A program made the position numbers and the translations under genes. Shown here in pieces: positions 46,345-53,335 of a DNA stretch of 64,000 nucleotides. The notes under the pieces are model-generated. The model made no database searches. It was not told where the DNA came from and was given only the letters and a program-made list of their open reading frames with translations. This stretch comes from Clostridia bacterium (lineage in GTDB: Bacteria; Bacillota; Clostridia; UBA1212): NCBI GenBank assembly GCA_017444825.1, contig JAFSVU010000050.1, positions 1-64,000 on the forward strand, read 5' to 3'. Every line of letters begins with the position of its first letter. Positions within the stretch are counted from its first letter, which is position 1.

Positions 46345-47433
46345 TCATTTATTTCGTTTAGTTATAACACGCACGAACATGTGCCACACGTCCACGAGTG
46401 TTTCCTCTCCGGTCTCGGGGTTTTCGGACTCAAGCTTTTCTTTAAGCTCCGAGATCTCTTTCTTTGCTTTGCTTAATTCGCTCTGTGCGTCCTTCAGATC
46501 GTTCTTAAGCTTCTTGTTTGCATTCTCCGCATACGTCAGCGCAACCTTGTACTCTTCCTTGGCAGCTTCCTGGACTGCAACCGCCTCTTCCTTTTCAAGC
46601 TTCGCCTGGTCGGTCTCTTTTTGGAGCTTCTCGCACTTCTCAATCTGCTTTTCCAGTTCTGACTTCAATCTTTCCGCTTCTTTCTCTCCCTGGCTCACGA
46701 GCGTCCCCAAATAACTTATTCTCGTGGTCTGCTCGGATAATTTAACCTTTGACTCAGAAAGTGCGTTCTCGGCCTTTTTGAGCGCATTCTGAGCGGTCGT
46801 TAAATCAGCCTTGGTTTTGTTAAGCTCTTCCTGAAGTACGCCGTTCTTTTCGACCATAGCCTTAAGAGCGGCGAGTGTCGCTGCGTGCTGATCCGTCTCT
46901 GATGTCTCGAACGTCACGTAATTTGAATGCCCATGTTTTGTCCAGGTTCTTGTCGGATAGCCTTTGACTTGACCTATGTTTCCTAAAGCTGAAATCTGCG
47001 CTCCCGAATTCCACGATGGCGTAGCTTCTGCAACGAGTCCGTCTCCGAGGTAGGCTCCGATATGACCCTCCATCCAAACAAATTCTCCTGCGTCTATCTT
47101 TGACCAATCATCTGTAAGGTCGGGGCAAGAATCCAGCATTGCTTGGATGGTAAGGTCGGTTTTTTCGGAATACTTTGCGCCTCCGAACTCTTTAGAGGGG
47201 TCGCCTTGGAATTGCCAAAACAACACGCTCTTGAGGTAGCAAACACAATCGAATCCGAATGTAATCGGGTCGGTGTTGTACTTTTTCTTTAATTCAGCGG
47301 CGTGGTCTTTGTTCCATTGGTAATTTTCGTTGTACCAATCTTTTCCGAGTCGGCACCCAAAACCACCCATAAGGTAGGTGGTCTTGAGCGTTGTGACGTA
47401 TTTTAACTTTTCTACAAATTCTGATGATTTCAT
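46345..47433 (-). CDS. Phage endolysin, NlpC/P60-like, with coiled-coil tail
   Basis: The 362-residue protein has an N-terminal papain-like peptidase domain (about 1-165). The likely catalytic Cys is in FGFDCVCYLKS and the His in MEGHIGAYLGDG, consistent with an NlpC/P60-type amidase or endopeptidase cutting peptidoglycan. Residues 180-335 form a long coiled coil rich in Lys, Glu and Ala. A standard cell-wall binding domain is absent, so the tail may oligomerise or bind the wall itself. No signal peptide, so it relies on the holin. Confidence 0.8.
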   Translation of the reverse strand: MKSSEFVEKLKYVTTLKTTYLMGGFGCRLGKDWYNENYQWNKDHAAELKKKYNTDPITFGFDCVCYLKSVLFWQFQGDPSKEFGGAKYSEKTDLTIQAMLDSCPDLTDDWSKIDAGEFVWMEGHIGAYLGDGLVAEATPSWNSGAQISALGNIGQVKGYPTRTWTKHGHSNYVTFETSETDQHAATLAALKAMVEKNGVLQEELNKTKADLTTAQNALKKAENALSESKVKLSEQTTRISYLGTLVSQGEKEAERLKSELEKQIEKCEKLQKETDQAKLEKEEAVAVQEAAKEEYKVALTYAENANKKLKNDLKDAQSELSKAKKEISELKEKLESENPETGEETLVDVWHMFVRVITKRNK

Positions 47434-47451
47434 TGTTTTGATTCCTTTTAA

Positions 47452-47535
47452 TTAACCTAATTCAGGTGCATAACCTAAATAAATATCATAATCTCCCGTA
47501 AGAGTCACTTCCGCAGCAGTTACGTAATTAGTCAT
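47452..47535 (-). CDS. 27-residue ORF resembling the end of the upstream tail protein
   Basis: The ATG lies within the last codons of the upstream gene (overlap 8 bases). The peptide reads like a second copy of that protein's C-terminus: EVTLTGDYDIYLGY here against EVALTGDYTISLVY there. It could be a truncated exchange product, a separately made peptide, or chance survival of a duplicated end. No strong ribosome site is seen, but translation could be coupled to the upstream gene. Confidence 0.35.
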   Translation of the reverse strand: MTNYVTAAEVTLTGDYDIYLGYAPELG

Positions 47536-48334
47536 TGCTACCGCCTTGAAAATGATACACCAGAGAAATGGTATAATCTCCAGTCAACGCGACTTCTATA
47601 GACGTCGAATAGTCCGACCCTCCGGAAATTACCTCATCATTGTTTATTTTTATTCCATTGGTTGGAATTATTATAGAAGAACCAGGATTATTTAAATCTA
47701 TGAGTGAGTCATATGACCCCCAAACATAAACTTTTGTTTTGTTAGAATAGGCGGTCAATCCAGTCAATATGCCACTGGTATTAACATACGAATCATAATC
47801 ATTGTCGCTTATAGGTTGAGCATCAAATTTTATCTTTGTGTACGTTCCATTACCACTAAGTGTATCATAAGCGCTTATATTCCCACTATACCCACTCGCC
47901 GCCTTTGTAAAGCTCACTCCTGCCGACAAAGCACTATCTCTATAGCCTGCCGCTTTGGCTTTTACCTTTAAGGTATGATTTCCTGCTGATACATCAGACC
48001 AACCAGATAGGGTTGTGAGGTCTACAGAGAGTTGAGAGGATGAGGGGGTTAGTGTCCCATTTGCTTCGAGCCACGAAATAAATGTAACATTATCTATATC
48101 ATCGCCATCTATAAATATAACAGTTTTGTATGCATTATTACTCCAATAATTCATTTCTTCATAAACCTGAGTTGAATTATAGTTAATCTGTGGTTGAACT
48201 CCGTTTAAAGTAAATGAAGAATAATTTGTATTGTTTGAAACAAAGTTAACATTATAAGTAGTGACACCAAACGGAAGATTGAGAAAATCCATTCCCACCC
48301 AAGTATATCCCGTAATATCTGAGATGTTTGGCAT
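47528..48334 (-). CDS. Tail-fibre-like protein with beta-rich repeats
   Basis: The 268-residue protein is rich in Asn, Ser, Thr, Tyr and Gly and looks wholly beta. The first ~75 residues are a unique domain, residues about 75-140 hold a GNHTLKVKAKAAGYRDS module also found in the tail protein at 51930-52739, and the C-terminus ends with an EVALTGDYTISLVY strand pair. It is more AT-rich than the tail genes upstream. AAGGAGG precedes the ATG. Role is likely adsorption or a fibre accessory. Not matched to a named family. Confidence 0.65.
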   Translation of the reverse strand: MPNISDITGYTWVGMDFLNLPFGVTTYNVNFVSNNTNYSSFTLNGVQPQINYNSTQVYEEMNYWSNNAYKTVIFIDGDDIDNVTFISWLEANGTLTPSSSQLSVDLTTLSGWSDVSAGNHTLKVKAKAAGYRDSALSAGVSFTKAASGYSGNISAYDTLSGNGTYTKIKFDAQPISDNDYDSYVNTSGILTGLTAYSNKTKVYVWGSYDSLIDLNNPGSSIIIPTNGIKINNDEVISGGSDYSTSIEVALTGDYTISLVYHFQGGSND

Positions 48335-48336
48335 AG

Positions 48337-49050
48337 TTAAATCGCCTCCTTAAATAGATACCTCTTTTTATATATTTTGTTTTGTTTTATATATTTTCCA
48401 ATAGAAGCAAAGTCAATTCCTATTGTTTTTGAAATATCTTTTCTGCAATCATATAAAGTCTCTGTATTGTCCTTTAGGTCTATTAGAATTGTTGGCTTAG
48501 CGCTGGGGTTTTTACCTCCAATTCTTTGTTCCCTTAATTTCTCCTTACCTTCATCGGTGAGATGTTTTCCTCTATGAGATTCTTTCATTTTCTCGATAGT
48601 TTTAGGCGTATGTTTGACACCTTTGTTCCAAGTATATCCTCGTTTTTTGCCTGTTAAGCCTTCAGAAATGTGTTTACTATGCTCTTTGCTTCTAACCTTG
48701 CCTTTTAAAGCGGAGCTAATTTTTTTCTTAGTGCTTTCACTTAAACCATATGCAACACCGCCACCACTTTCTATATTATAACCAAATTGTCTGTCAGTAG
48801 TATTATAATAATTTATATAATACCTTTCTTTTTCATTGGCTTCTTGCGGTGTTAAATTACTTTCTAATATGAGGTGTTCTATATTTTCCCAACCATATTT
48901 ACAAATTGCTTTATAAACAAGATTTTGTCTTTTATAGTTTTTCCCATTGCGGCCAAATCTAAAACGTGCTGTGTTTTTAGTTTGCCCTATATATCTTTTG
49001 TTGTTTGGGAATAAATGGCAATAAACCAAACAATTATTTGTTACACTCAT
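48337..49050 (-). CDS. GIY-YIG homing-type endonuclease
   Basis: The 237-residue protein starts with a GIY-YIG nuclease domain (VYCHLFPNNKRYIGQT near 10-25, catalytic Arg in ARFRFGRNG, Glu in ANEKERYYI), then two or more NUMOD3-type DNA-binding motifs (LSESTKKKIS, KGKVRSKEHSKHIS, KMKESHRGKH, LTDEGKEKL). The layout is that of freestanding phage homing endonucleases of the SegA/I-TevI kind. It is AT-rich, has a strong AAAAGGAGG site and lies between the DGR reverse transcriptase and a tail gene, as if inserted there. Confidence 0.9.
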   Translation of the reverse strand: MSVTNNCLVYCHLFPNNKRYIGQTKNTARFRFGRNGKNYKRQNLVYKAICKYGWENIEHLILESNLTPQEANEKERYYINYYNTTDRQFGYNIESGGGVAYGLSESTKKKISSALKGKVRSKEHSKHISEGLTGKKRGYTWNKGVKHTPKTIEKMKESHRGKHLTDEGKEKLREQRIGGKNPSAKPTILIDLKDNTETLYDCRKDISKTIGIDFASIGKYIKQNKIYKKRYLFKEAI

Positions 49051-49065
49051 AATCTACACCTCCTT

Positions 49066-49188
49066 TTATTTTTTGTTTTTGGCAGAAAAAAATTCTGCCC
49101 TGCATTGTTTGTTCCATTTCTCGCACGGAGCTGTGCATTTAAACCGTTTCTTGCAGTTTTGGCAGAGCAGTTCTATGCGTTTTCTCAT
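49066..49188 (-). CDS. Candidate 40-residue cysteine-rich protein overlapping the RT gene end
   Basis: An ATG at 49188, inside the last 50 bases of the reverse transcriptase gene in another frame, opens a frame ending at 49066. The peptide MRKRIELLCQNCKKRF continues to give five cysteines with spacing C-x2-C-x5-C-x3-C-x6-C, which could bind zinc, and a basic C-terminus. Only a weak GTGAG site is seen, so coupling to the upstream gene would be needed. No known function. Confidence 0.4.
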   Translation of the reverse strand: MRKRIELLCQNCKKRFKCTAPCEKWNKQCRAEFFSAKNKK

Positions 49189-50194
49189 ATTTACTCACTA
49201 TTCGGCGCAACAGGCCGTTCTTTGCGGTGTTTCGTATCTCGCTGATATAATACGAATACCCTTGTTTTATTTGCGCCAACCATCCCGTGTAGGATAACAA
49301 ACTTCTTGCTTGGCTGACGCAAATGTGTTTCTTTTTCCGGATTTTAGCAACCCGCTTGTTTATCGCTCTGAAAGTCCGTTGCCGAAGCCGCACCTCTTTC
49401 CCGAAGCGAAACCCAAGGAAGTCTATTGGCTTATCTTGCGGCTGATGCACTTGTGCTTTCTCTTTTAATCTCAATCCTTTCTCTTCGAGTTTCCGAGAGA
49501 CGTTATACATTGCGTTTAGAAGCTTTCTTTTGTTATTTCCCATCAGCACCATATCGTCCACATATCGAATATAGAACGGTACTTTAAGTTCTTCCTTGAT
49601 ATAGTGGTCAACATCTTCCAAGAACCAATTTGAGAACCACTGGCTATAATATGACCCGATTGGAAGTTCGTCGCAAGCACCCACTACAAAAGCGCAGAGG
49701 TTGCAAAATCTTTCGTCTTGCACTTTACGGCGTATAAACCCAAGCAGTTTCTCGGCTTTCACGGACGGATAAAACTTGCAGATATCGAGTTTAATGTAAT
49801 ACTTGTACTTCTTGTAATTTCTCGCCGTGACTTTCTTGCCATAGCTTATGCCTCTTTTGTCAACGTTCCCAACGCAGTATTCATACATTGATTTTCGTAT
49901 GTAGGGCTTAAGCGTTTCGGTCACGATATAGTCAAGGATTCTGTTCGGGAAAAACGGGCTTATCGTTAAAAGCCTCTTTTTGCCTCTTTCCTTAATCGTT
50001 CTATGTTTTACGGGGCGTTGTTTAAACTCTCCGCTTCGAAGCATTTCAAGTATTTGGTTTGCACAGTTATCAATATCGTTCAGCGTGTCGATTACTTCTT
50101 TTCTCTTTTTCTTCCCTTTAGCCGCAAGGATTATTATCTCTTTAATGCGTTCTATATCGAGAAGGTTTTGATATACGTTTCTAACGCTTTTCAT
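49139..50194 (-). CDS. DGR reverse transcriptase
   Basis: The 351-residue protein is a reverse transcriptase of the diversity-generating retroelement type. Fingers motifs include LDICKFYPSV (136-145), the DGR-typical PIGSYYSQWFSN with S-Q (178-189), the catalytic YVDD (211-214) and a thumb segment with DFLGFRFG. It lacks the X/En domains of group II intron enzymes and the msr/msd context of retrons. It copies the TR transcript with errors at adenines. GGAGAAC lies before the ATG. TR and VR are directly upstream. Confidence 0.95.
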   Translation of the reverse strand: MKSVRNVYQNLLDIERIKEIIILAAKGKKKRKEVIDTLNDIDNCANQILEMLRSGEFKQRPVKHRTIKERGKKRLLTISPFFPNRILDYIVTETLKPYIRKSMYEYCVGNVDKRGISYGKKVTARNYKKYKYYIKLDICKFYPSVKAEKLLGFIRRKVQDERFCNLCAFVVGACDELPIGSYYSQWFSNWFLEDVDHYIKEELKVPFYIRYVDDMVLMGNNKRKLLNAMYNVSRKLEEKGLRLKEKAQVHQPQDKPIDFLGFRFGKEVRLRQRTFRAINKRVAKIRKKKHICVSQARSLLSYTGWLAQIKQGYSYYISEIRNTAKNGLLRRIVSKYEKTHRTALPKLQETV

Positions 50195-50357
50195 AAAGGT
50201 TCTCCTTTGCTGACACTTCAGGGCTTTCGTTTCCTACTAACCCCGCCTTTGACGTGTCTCTTTTCTCCTGCAGAGCGAGTCTGCTCGGACGGAACGAAAC
50301 GGCTCGATATATCGTGAGCTTACACTCGGATATATAATCTAAACAATTCAGCAAATT
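50195..50357 (-). other. Spacer between TR and reverse transcriptase
   Basis: About 160 bases without a gene. In model DGRs the equivalent stretch of the template RNA helps prime and position cDNA synthesis. It contains short inverted repeats around 50285-50335, where ATATAT arms surround GAGC/GCTC pairing. No Avd-like frame is present. Confidence 0.5.
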
Positions 50358-50451
50358 CGGACGCCGTTCGAAGTCGACCAACTGTTGTTCGTGTTGCAGT
50401 TGAACGCACCGTTGTTCGCATTGGCATTCCCCACGTTCGAGTTGACGGGGC
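50358..50451 (-). repeat. DGR template repeat (TR)
   Basis: The 94-base core has 25 adenines on the sense strand and 11 AAY codons in the VR frame, the design that allows change without stop codons. It differs from the VR in the target gene at 12 positions, all adenines here. Downstream (sense) the initiation-of-homing region reads GTCCGAATTTGC, against GTCCGCCTTTGC in both variable repeats, the usual IMH*/IMH difference. Confidence 0.95.
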
Positions 50452-50541
50452 AGTCCGTTTTCGCACCGTTGATTTTTAAATACTTGAAACGCTTCGGGCG
50501 TGTCTTGCCCGCCCTACGCTGACAAAGGTCGATAGCAAAGG

Positions 50542-50635
50542 CGGACGCCGTACGATGTCGACCAACTGTGGTCCGGGCCGCAGCGGAACGCACCGACGAG
50601 CGCAAGGGCATCCCCCACGTCCGAGCGGAGGGGGC
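50542..50635 (-). repeat. Orphan variable repeat between TR and VR
   Basis: The core differs from the TR at 20 positions, 18 of them TR adenines, so it has received mutagenic homing. Upstream flank is identical to that of the TR; downstream flank, including IMH and the stop-codon region, is identical to that of the expressed VR. It lies after the target stop codon, in a +1 frame, and has no start codon of its own. Confidence 0.9.
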
Positions 50636-50697
50636 AGTCCGTTTTCGCACCGTTGATTTTTAAATACTTGAAACGCTTCGGGCGTGTCTTGCCCGCC

Positions 50698-51933
50698 CTA
50701 CGCTGACAAAGGTCGATAGCAAAGGCGGACGCCGTACGAAGACGACCAACTGTTGTTCGTGCTGCAGTAGAACGCACCGTCGCTCGCATAGGCAGCCCCC
50801 ACGCGCGAGTAGACGGGGCGATTGCCTGAGCCATAATAGTATTGGTCACAATAATAAGTATTGTAGCTGGTATTCGACACCACCGCACTCGGATAATTAA
50901 AGAACGGGTTGTTCGAGTCATAGCCGAGTTTTTGGATTTCGTTGCTTGAAGTTGGTTGTGCGTACCCTGCGGAAATGTAATCTGCAGGAACGGGGTCGGA
51001 TGCTGAACCAAGCGAAGCGTATTTTGTCGGAGCGGTACACAATTTCCAAGTTCCACTTGACCCCATTATGCCATCAATCCAGCCGCCTTGTGTTGTCCAA
51101 TAAATGCCCATCTCGTCATACGTCCAAGCGGTACCTGTGTTGGTGTTTACGGTCATCTTAAAGCAGATTATCAAATCTTGCCATAATTTCTGCATTTGCC
51201 AGTCAAACAATTGATACCCAGTTCCTTTGGCCGTTGCATAGCTTCTGCCCGTTCCAACAGTCATAGTCGCCGCTGATGTCGCCGCAGTAGATACACAGCC
51301 CGAAGAAGAAGTGTTCCAATACTTTCCTATGAGAATGTACTCCATAACCGCACCGTTTTCATCAACAAAACAAGAATACGGCTCATAGCTGTTGTCTCTC
51401 TTGGAATTAGCAATTGTGAACGAGGTAATCTGTCCGCTCGAAGTTGCTTCGACCTTGCGGTACATAGTCGGTATTTTGATAAATACGTCCGTTCCCTTTG
51501 TCACTTCTTCAATACCAAGGTTTGCAGGAGTAAAGCCTGAATCCTTGTTAAACGTTACGGACGAAGGCGAGGACGAACCGAGATTTGAAACGGTACATTT
51601 GCATTCTGCACCAAAGATAGCATAAACGGTTAAATCAGCCGCCGGAGTATAAGGGAATGATATTGCAGTTGTGCCACCGCTTGTTGTTGACCACCCTTTG
51701 AACACATAACCGGTTTTTGTCGCAATTATCGGGTTTGAATTTATTGCTCCGCCTGCTTCTACCGATACAATAGCTATATTGTCCGTGCCATCGTTAAAGG
51801 TTACGTTGTAGCCACCTGTTATTCCACCGCCACCTTCAGTAAATGAAATATACTGGCCAATATTATCAGCGTCCGGTACTTTAATTGTGTCTACATCCGA
51901 ATATATAGTTGAACCAAGTTTAATATTACTCAT
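50698..51933 (-). CDS. DGR target: tail-fibre protein with variable C-terminus
   Basis: The 411-residue protein has a short start, an InlB-type repeat (about 42-110, GYVFKGWSTTSGGT and LTVYAIF), a linker, and a C-terminal domain (about 150-411) that looks like the C-type-lectin fold of DGR targets. VR covers about 372-403 and the fixed end is GVRLCYRPLSA. In tailed phages such proteins bind the host surface, so VR change would alter receptor choice. It starts at 51933, overlapping the previous gene by four bases (ATGA). Confidence 0.92.
   Translation of the reverse strand: MSNIKLGSTIYSDVDTIKVPDADNIGQYISFTEGGGGITGGYNVTFNDGTDNIAIVSVEAGGAINSNPIIATKTGYVFKGWSTTSGGTTAISFPYTPAADLTVYAIFGAECKCTVSNLGSSSPSSVTFNKDSGFTPANLGIEEVTKGTDVFIKIPTMYRKVEATSSGQITSFTIANSKRDNSYEPYSCFVDENGAVMEYILIGKYWNTSSSGCVSTAATSAATMTVGTGRSYATAKGTGYQLFDWQMQKLWQDLIICFKMTVNTNTGTAWTYDEMGIYWTTQGGWIDGIMGSSGTWKLCTAPTKYASLGSASDPVPADYISAGYAQPTSSNEIQKLGYDSNNPFFNYPSAVVSNTSYNTYYCDQYYYGSGNRPVYSRVGAAYASDGAFYCSTNNSWSSSYGVRLCYRPLSA
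50726..50819 (-). repeat. DGR variable repeat (VR) in target gene
   Basis: It encodes about residues 372-403 of the 411-residue target protein. All 12 differences from TR in the 94-base core occur at TR adenines (to T, G or C). It ends with GTCCGCCTTTGC and the conserved protein end CYRPLSA. Confidence 0.95.
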
Positions 51934-52739
51934 TCTATAGTCACCTCATTTCCGCTCTGACTTGCAGGAGCATTTTCTATTGTCAATTCTGTGCCAACTT
52001 GAGAAGCGTCATAAACTGTATATGTCCCAATAGAGACATCATCCACATAGAATTCATAGCTTTCTGCGTTCTCTACTTTATCAAAGCTTGCTGTTGTATC
52101 TGCTACAGATAAGTTAGCCGGTGTATCGAGTTGAGGCAGTGCTTCCTCACCCGAAATCGTGAAGCTGACCGCTCCTGTCGGATTGCTGAGCTGTAGCGTG
52201 CCCTGAGTGTCGCTGACCTTAGTCCATGATCCCGTTGCGCCGGTTACTGTCGGTCCTGTCGCTGGGCATACATAGTTTGTGCCGTCGAAGGTATATGTAA
52301 GCGTCACCGTCTCGTTATCATGAATCACAGTCGCATTGCCCGAAGCCGCCGTTGCATTCACGAGCGTCGGCGTGATCGAATACGTCTGCAAGCACACCGC
52401 AGTTATCGTGACAGCACCCGTAGGATCTTCAATCGAAAAAATACCGGTCGATGAGCTGTAGTTTACGAGCGTCGCATTTGTTACCGATATCGACGCAGGC
52501 AACACGCATCCGGACGAAGGCACCACGGCCCCGGTAAAGGCCTCTTCGTCTGAAAAGATAAATGAATCGTAGAGAGTAATGCTGCCCTTCGTCGCAGAAC
52601 CGGTTACGGCATACGCAGTAAAGGACAACACGTTGCTCGGATCACTGTCCTCATATCCGGCTTTTTTCGCAATGACACTAAGTGTGTGCGAACCCGCCGT
52701 CATATTGGGCAGAGAATGTAAGTTATAAGGTGTGCTCAT
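51930..52739 (-). CDS. Tail-fibre-like protein with immunoglobulin-type modules
   Basis: The 269-residue all-beta protein is rich in Thr, Ser, Ala and Val. Residues about 5-45 hold the AGSHTLSVIAKKAGYEDS module shared with 47528-48334. Later parts look like Ig or fibronectin-like repeats (PQLDTPANLSVADTTASFDKV region near 200-250, a typical FN3 start). It lies between baseplate-side genes and the DGR target and overlaps both by four bases. Structural role is inferred from position. Confidence 0.65.
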   Translation of the reverse strand: MSTPYNLHSLPNMTAGSHTLSVIAKKAGYEDSDPSNVLSFTAYAVTGSATKGSITLYDSFIFSDEEAFTGAVVPSSGCVLPASISVTNATLVNYSSSTGIFSIEDPTGAVTITAVCLQTYSITPTLVNATAASGNATVIHDNETVTLTYTFDGTNYVCPATGPTVTGATGSWTKVSDTQGTLQLSNPTGAVSFTISGEEALPQLDTPANLSVADTTASFDKVENAESYEFYVDDVSIGTYTVYDASQVGTELTIENAPASQSGNEVTIE

Positions 52740-52990
52740 CCCGCTCCTCCTTCTGCGTCTATCGTGTCAACCACTGTGCCGTCGAGCAAAATGTCGCATT
52801 GCTCTGCCGGGATTTCTCCATCCGTTATGATGATCTCAGGCGCAGCGTATTCTATGTGAGGCGGCAACATGATCTTCGTTGACCATATCCCTTCGCCGCC
52901 ATCGTTTATTATGTCGCCATAGGGCGTGTGAAAGGCTATGACAGAAGGGAAGGCTATAACGAGCCCTGCCGCCAATGATTGAATAGTCAT
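52736..52990 (-). CDS. Unknown small tail-region protein
   Basis: Not recognised. The 84-residue product is not charged, rich in Ile, Gly and Pro, and ends with a DILLDGTVVDTIDA beta segment like the end of the DUF2612-type protein at 53336-54418 (EYDIYLDGTLADTII). AGGAGGGCGAC precedes the ATG. Probably a structural adaptor. Confidence 0.6.
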   Translation of the reverse strand: MTIQSLAAGLVIAFPSVIAFHTPYGDIINDGGEGIWSTKIMLPPHIEYAAPEIIITDGEIPAEQCDILLDGTVVDTIDAEGGAG

Positions 52991-53002
52991 GTCGCCCTCC
53001 TG

Positions 53003-53323
53003 TTACATAAGTCGCCCGATTATCGTTACTTTTCCCGAAGTGATCGCAGTTATAACCACCTTTATTTGTTCGACACCGGTTACACCGCCCACGGCAAAGA
53101 GACCAGTCCCTTCAATCTTGTTTGTCACTGTCATGTCCGACAGATTGACAAGACCAAGCGAATACCAGCTATCGCCAAGCTTGCCATATACCGTTGCGTC
53201 AAGGCCTGCCGGTGTGCCCGATACCGCAATCGTCAGATTTGTGCAGAGATTATTGTCGAGTATCTCACCGGTTCCGGCCGCAGTCGCCTCTTCAAAGAAA
53301 TTGTGCTGTAATATATTGAGCAT
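53003..53323 (-). CDS. Unknown tail-region beta protein
   Basis: The 106-residue, beta-rich product (TNLTIAVSGTPAG, VKVVITAITSG-like strands) resembles small phage tail or fibre-collar proteins by position. No family recognised. GGGGGAAAAGAG precedes the ATG. Confidence 0.6.
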   Translation of the reverse strand: MLNILQHNFFEEATAAGTGEILDNNLCTNLTIAVSGTPAGLDATVYGKLGDSWYSLGLVNLSDMTVTNKIEGTGLFAVGGVTGVEQIKVVITAITSGKVTIIGRLM

Positions 53324-53335
53324 CTCTTTTCCCCC

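Larger units (their letters stand above)
50358..50819 (-). repeat. Tandem array with 184-base period: TR, orphan VR, VR
   Basis: Cores start at 50358, 50542 and 50726, exactly 184 bases apart. The two 90-base spacers (50452-50541 and 50636-50725) appear identical and include a GC hairpin (near 50496-50514 and 50680-50698) just after the position of the stop codon. Confidence 0.92.

Noticed and set aside
49139-50819. Group II intron or retron as explanation for the reverse transcriptase
   Set aside because: No maturase or endonuclease domain, no intron domain V-like end, no msr/msd fold; the adenine-only differences between TR and VR fit a DGR.
50358-50819. CRISPR array
   Set aside because: Three units of 184 bases with variable repeats and identical spacers are the reverse of a CRISPR pattern, and no cas genes are present.
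50348-51056. Long minus-strand frames across TR and the orphan VR (50348-50650 and 50514-51056)
   Set aside because: They only run through the repeats in shifted frames, start inside the target gene out of frame, and have no ribosome sites. They are by-products of the 184-base array.
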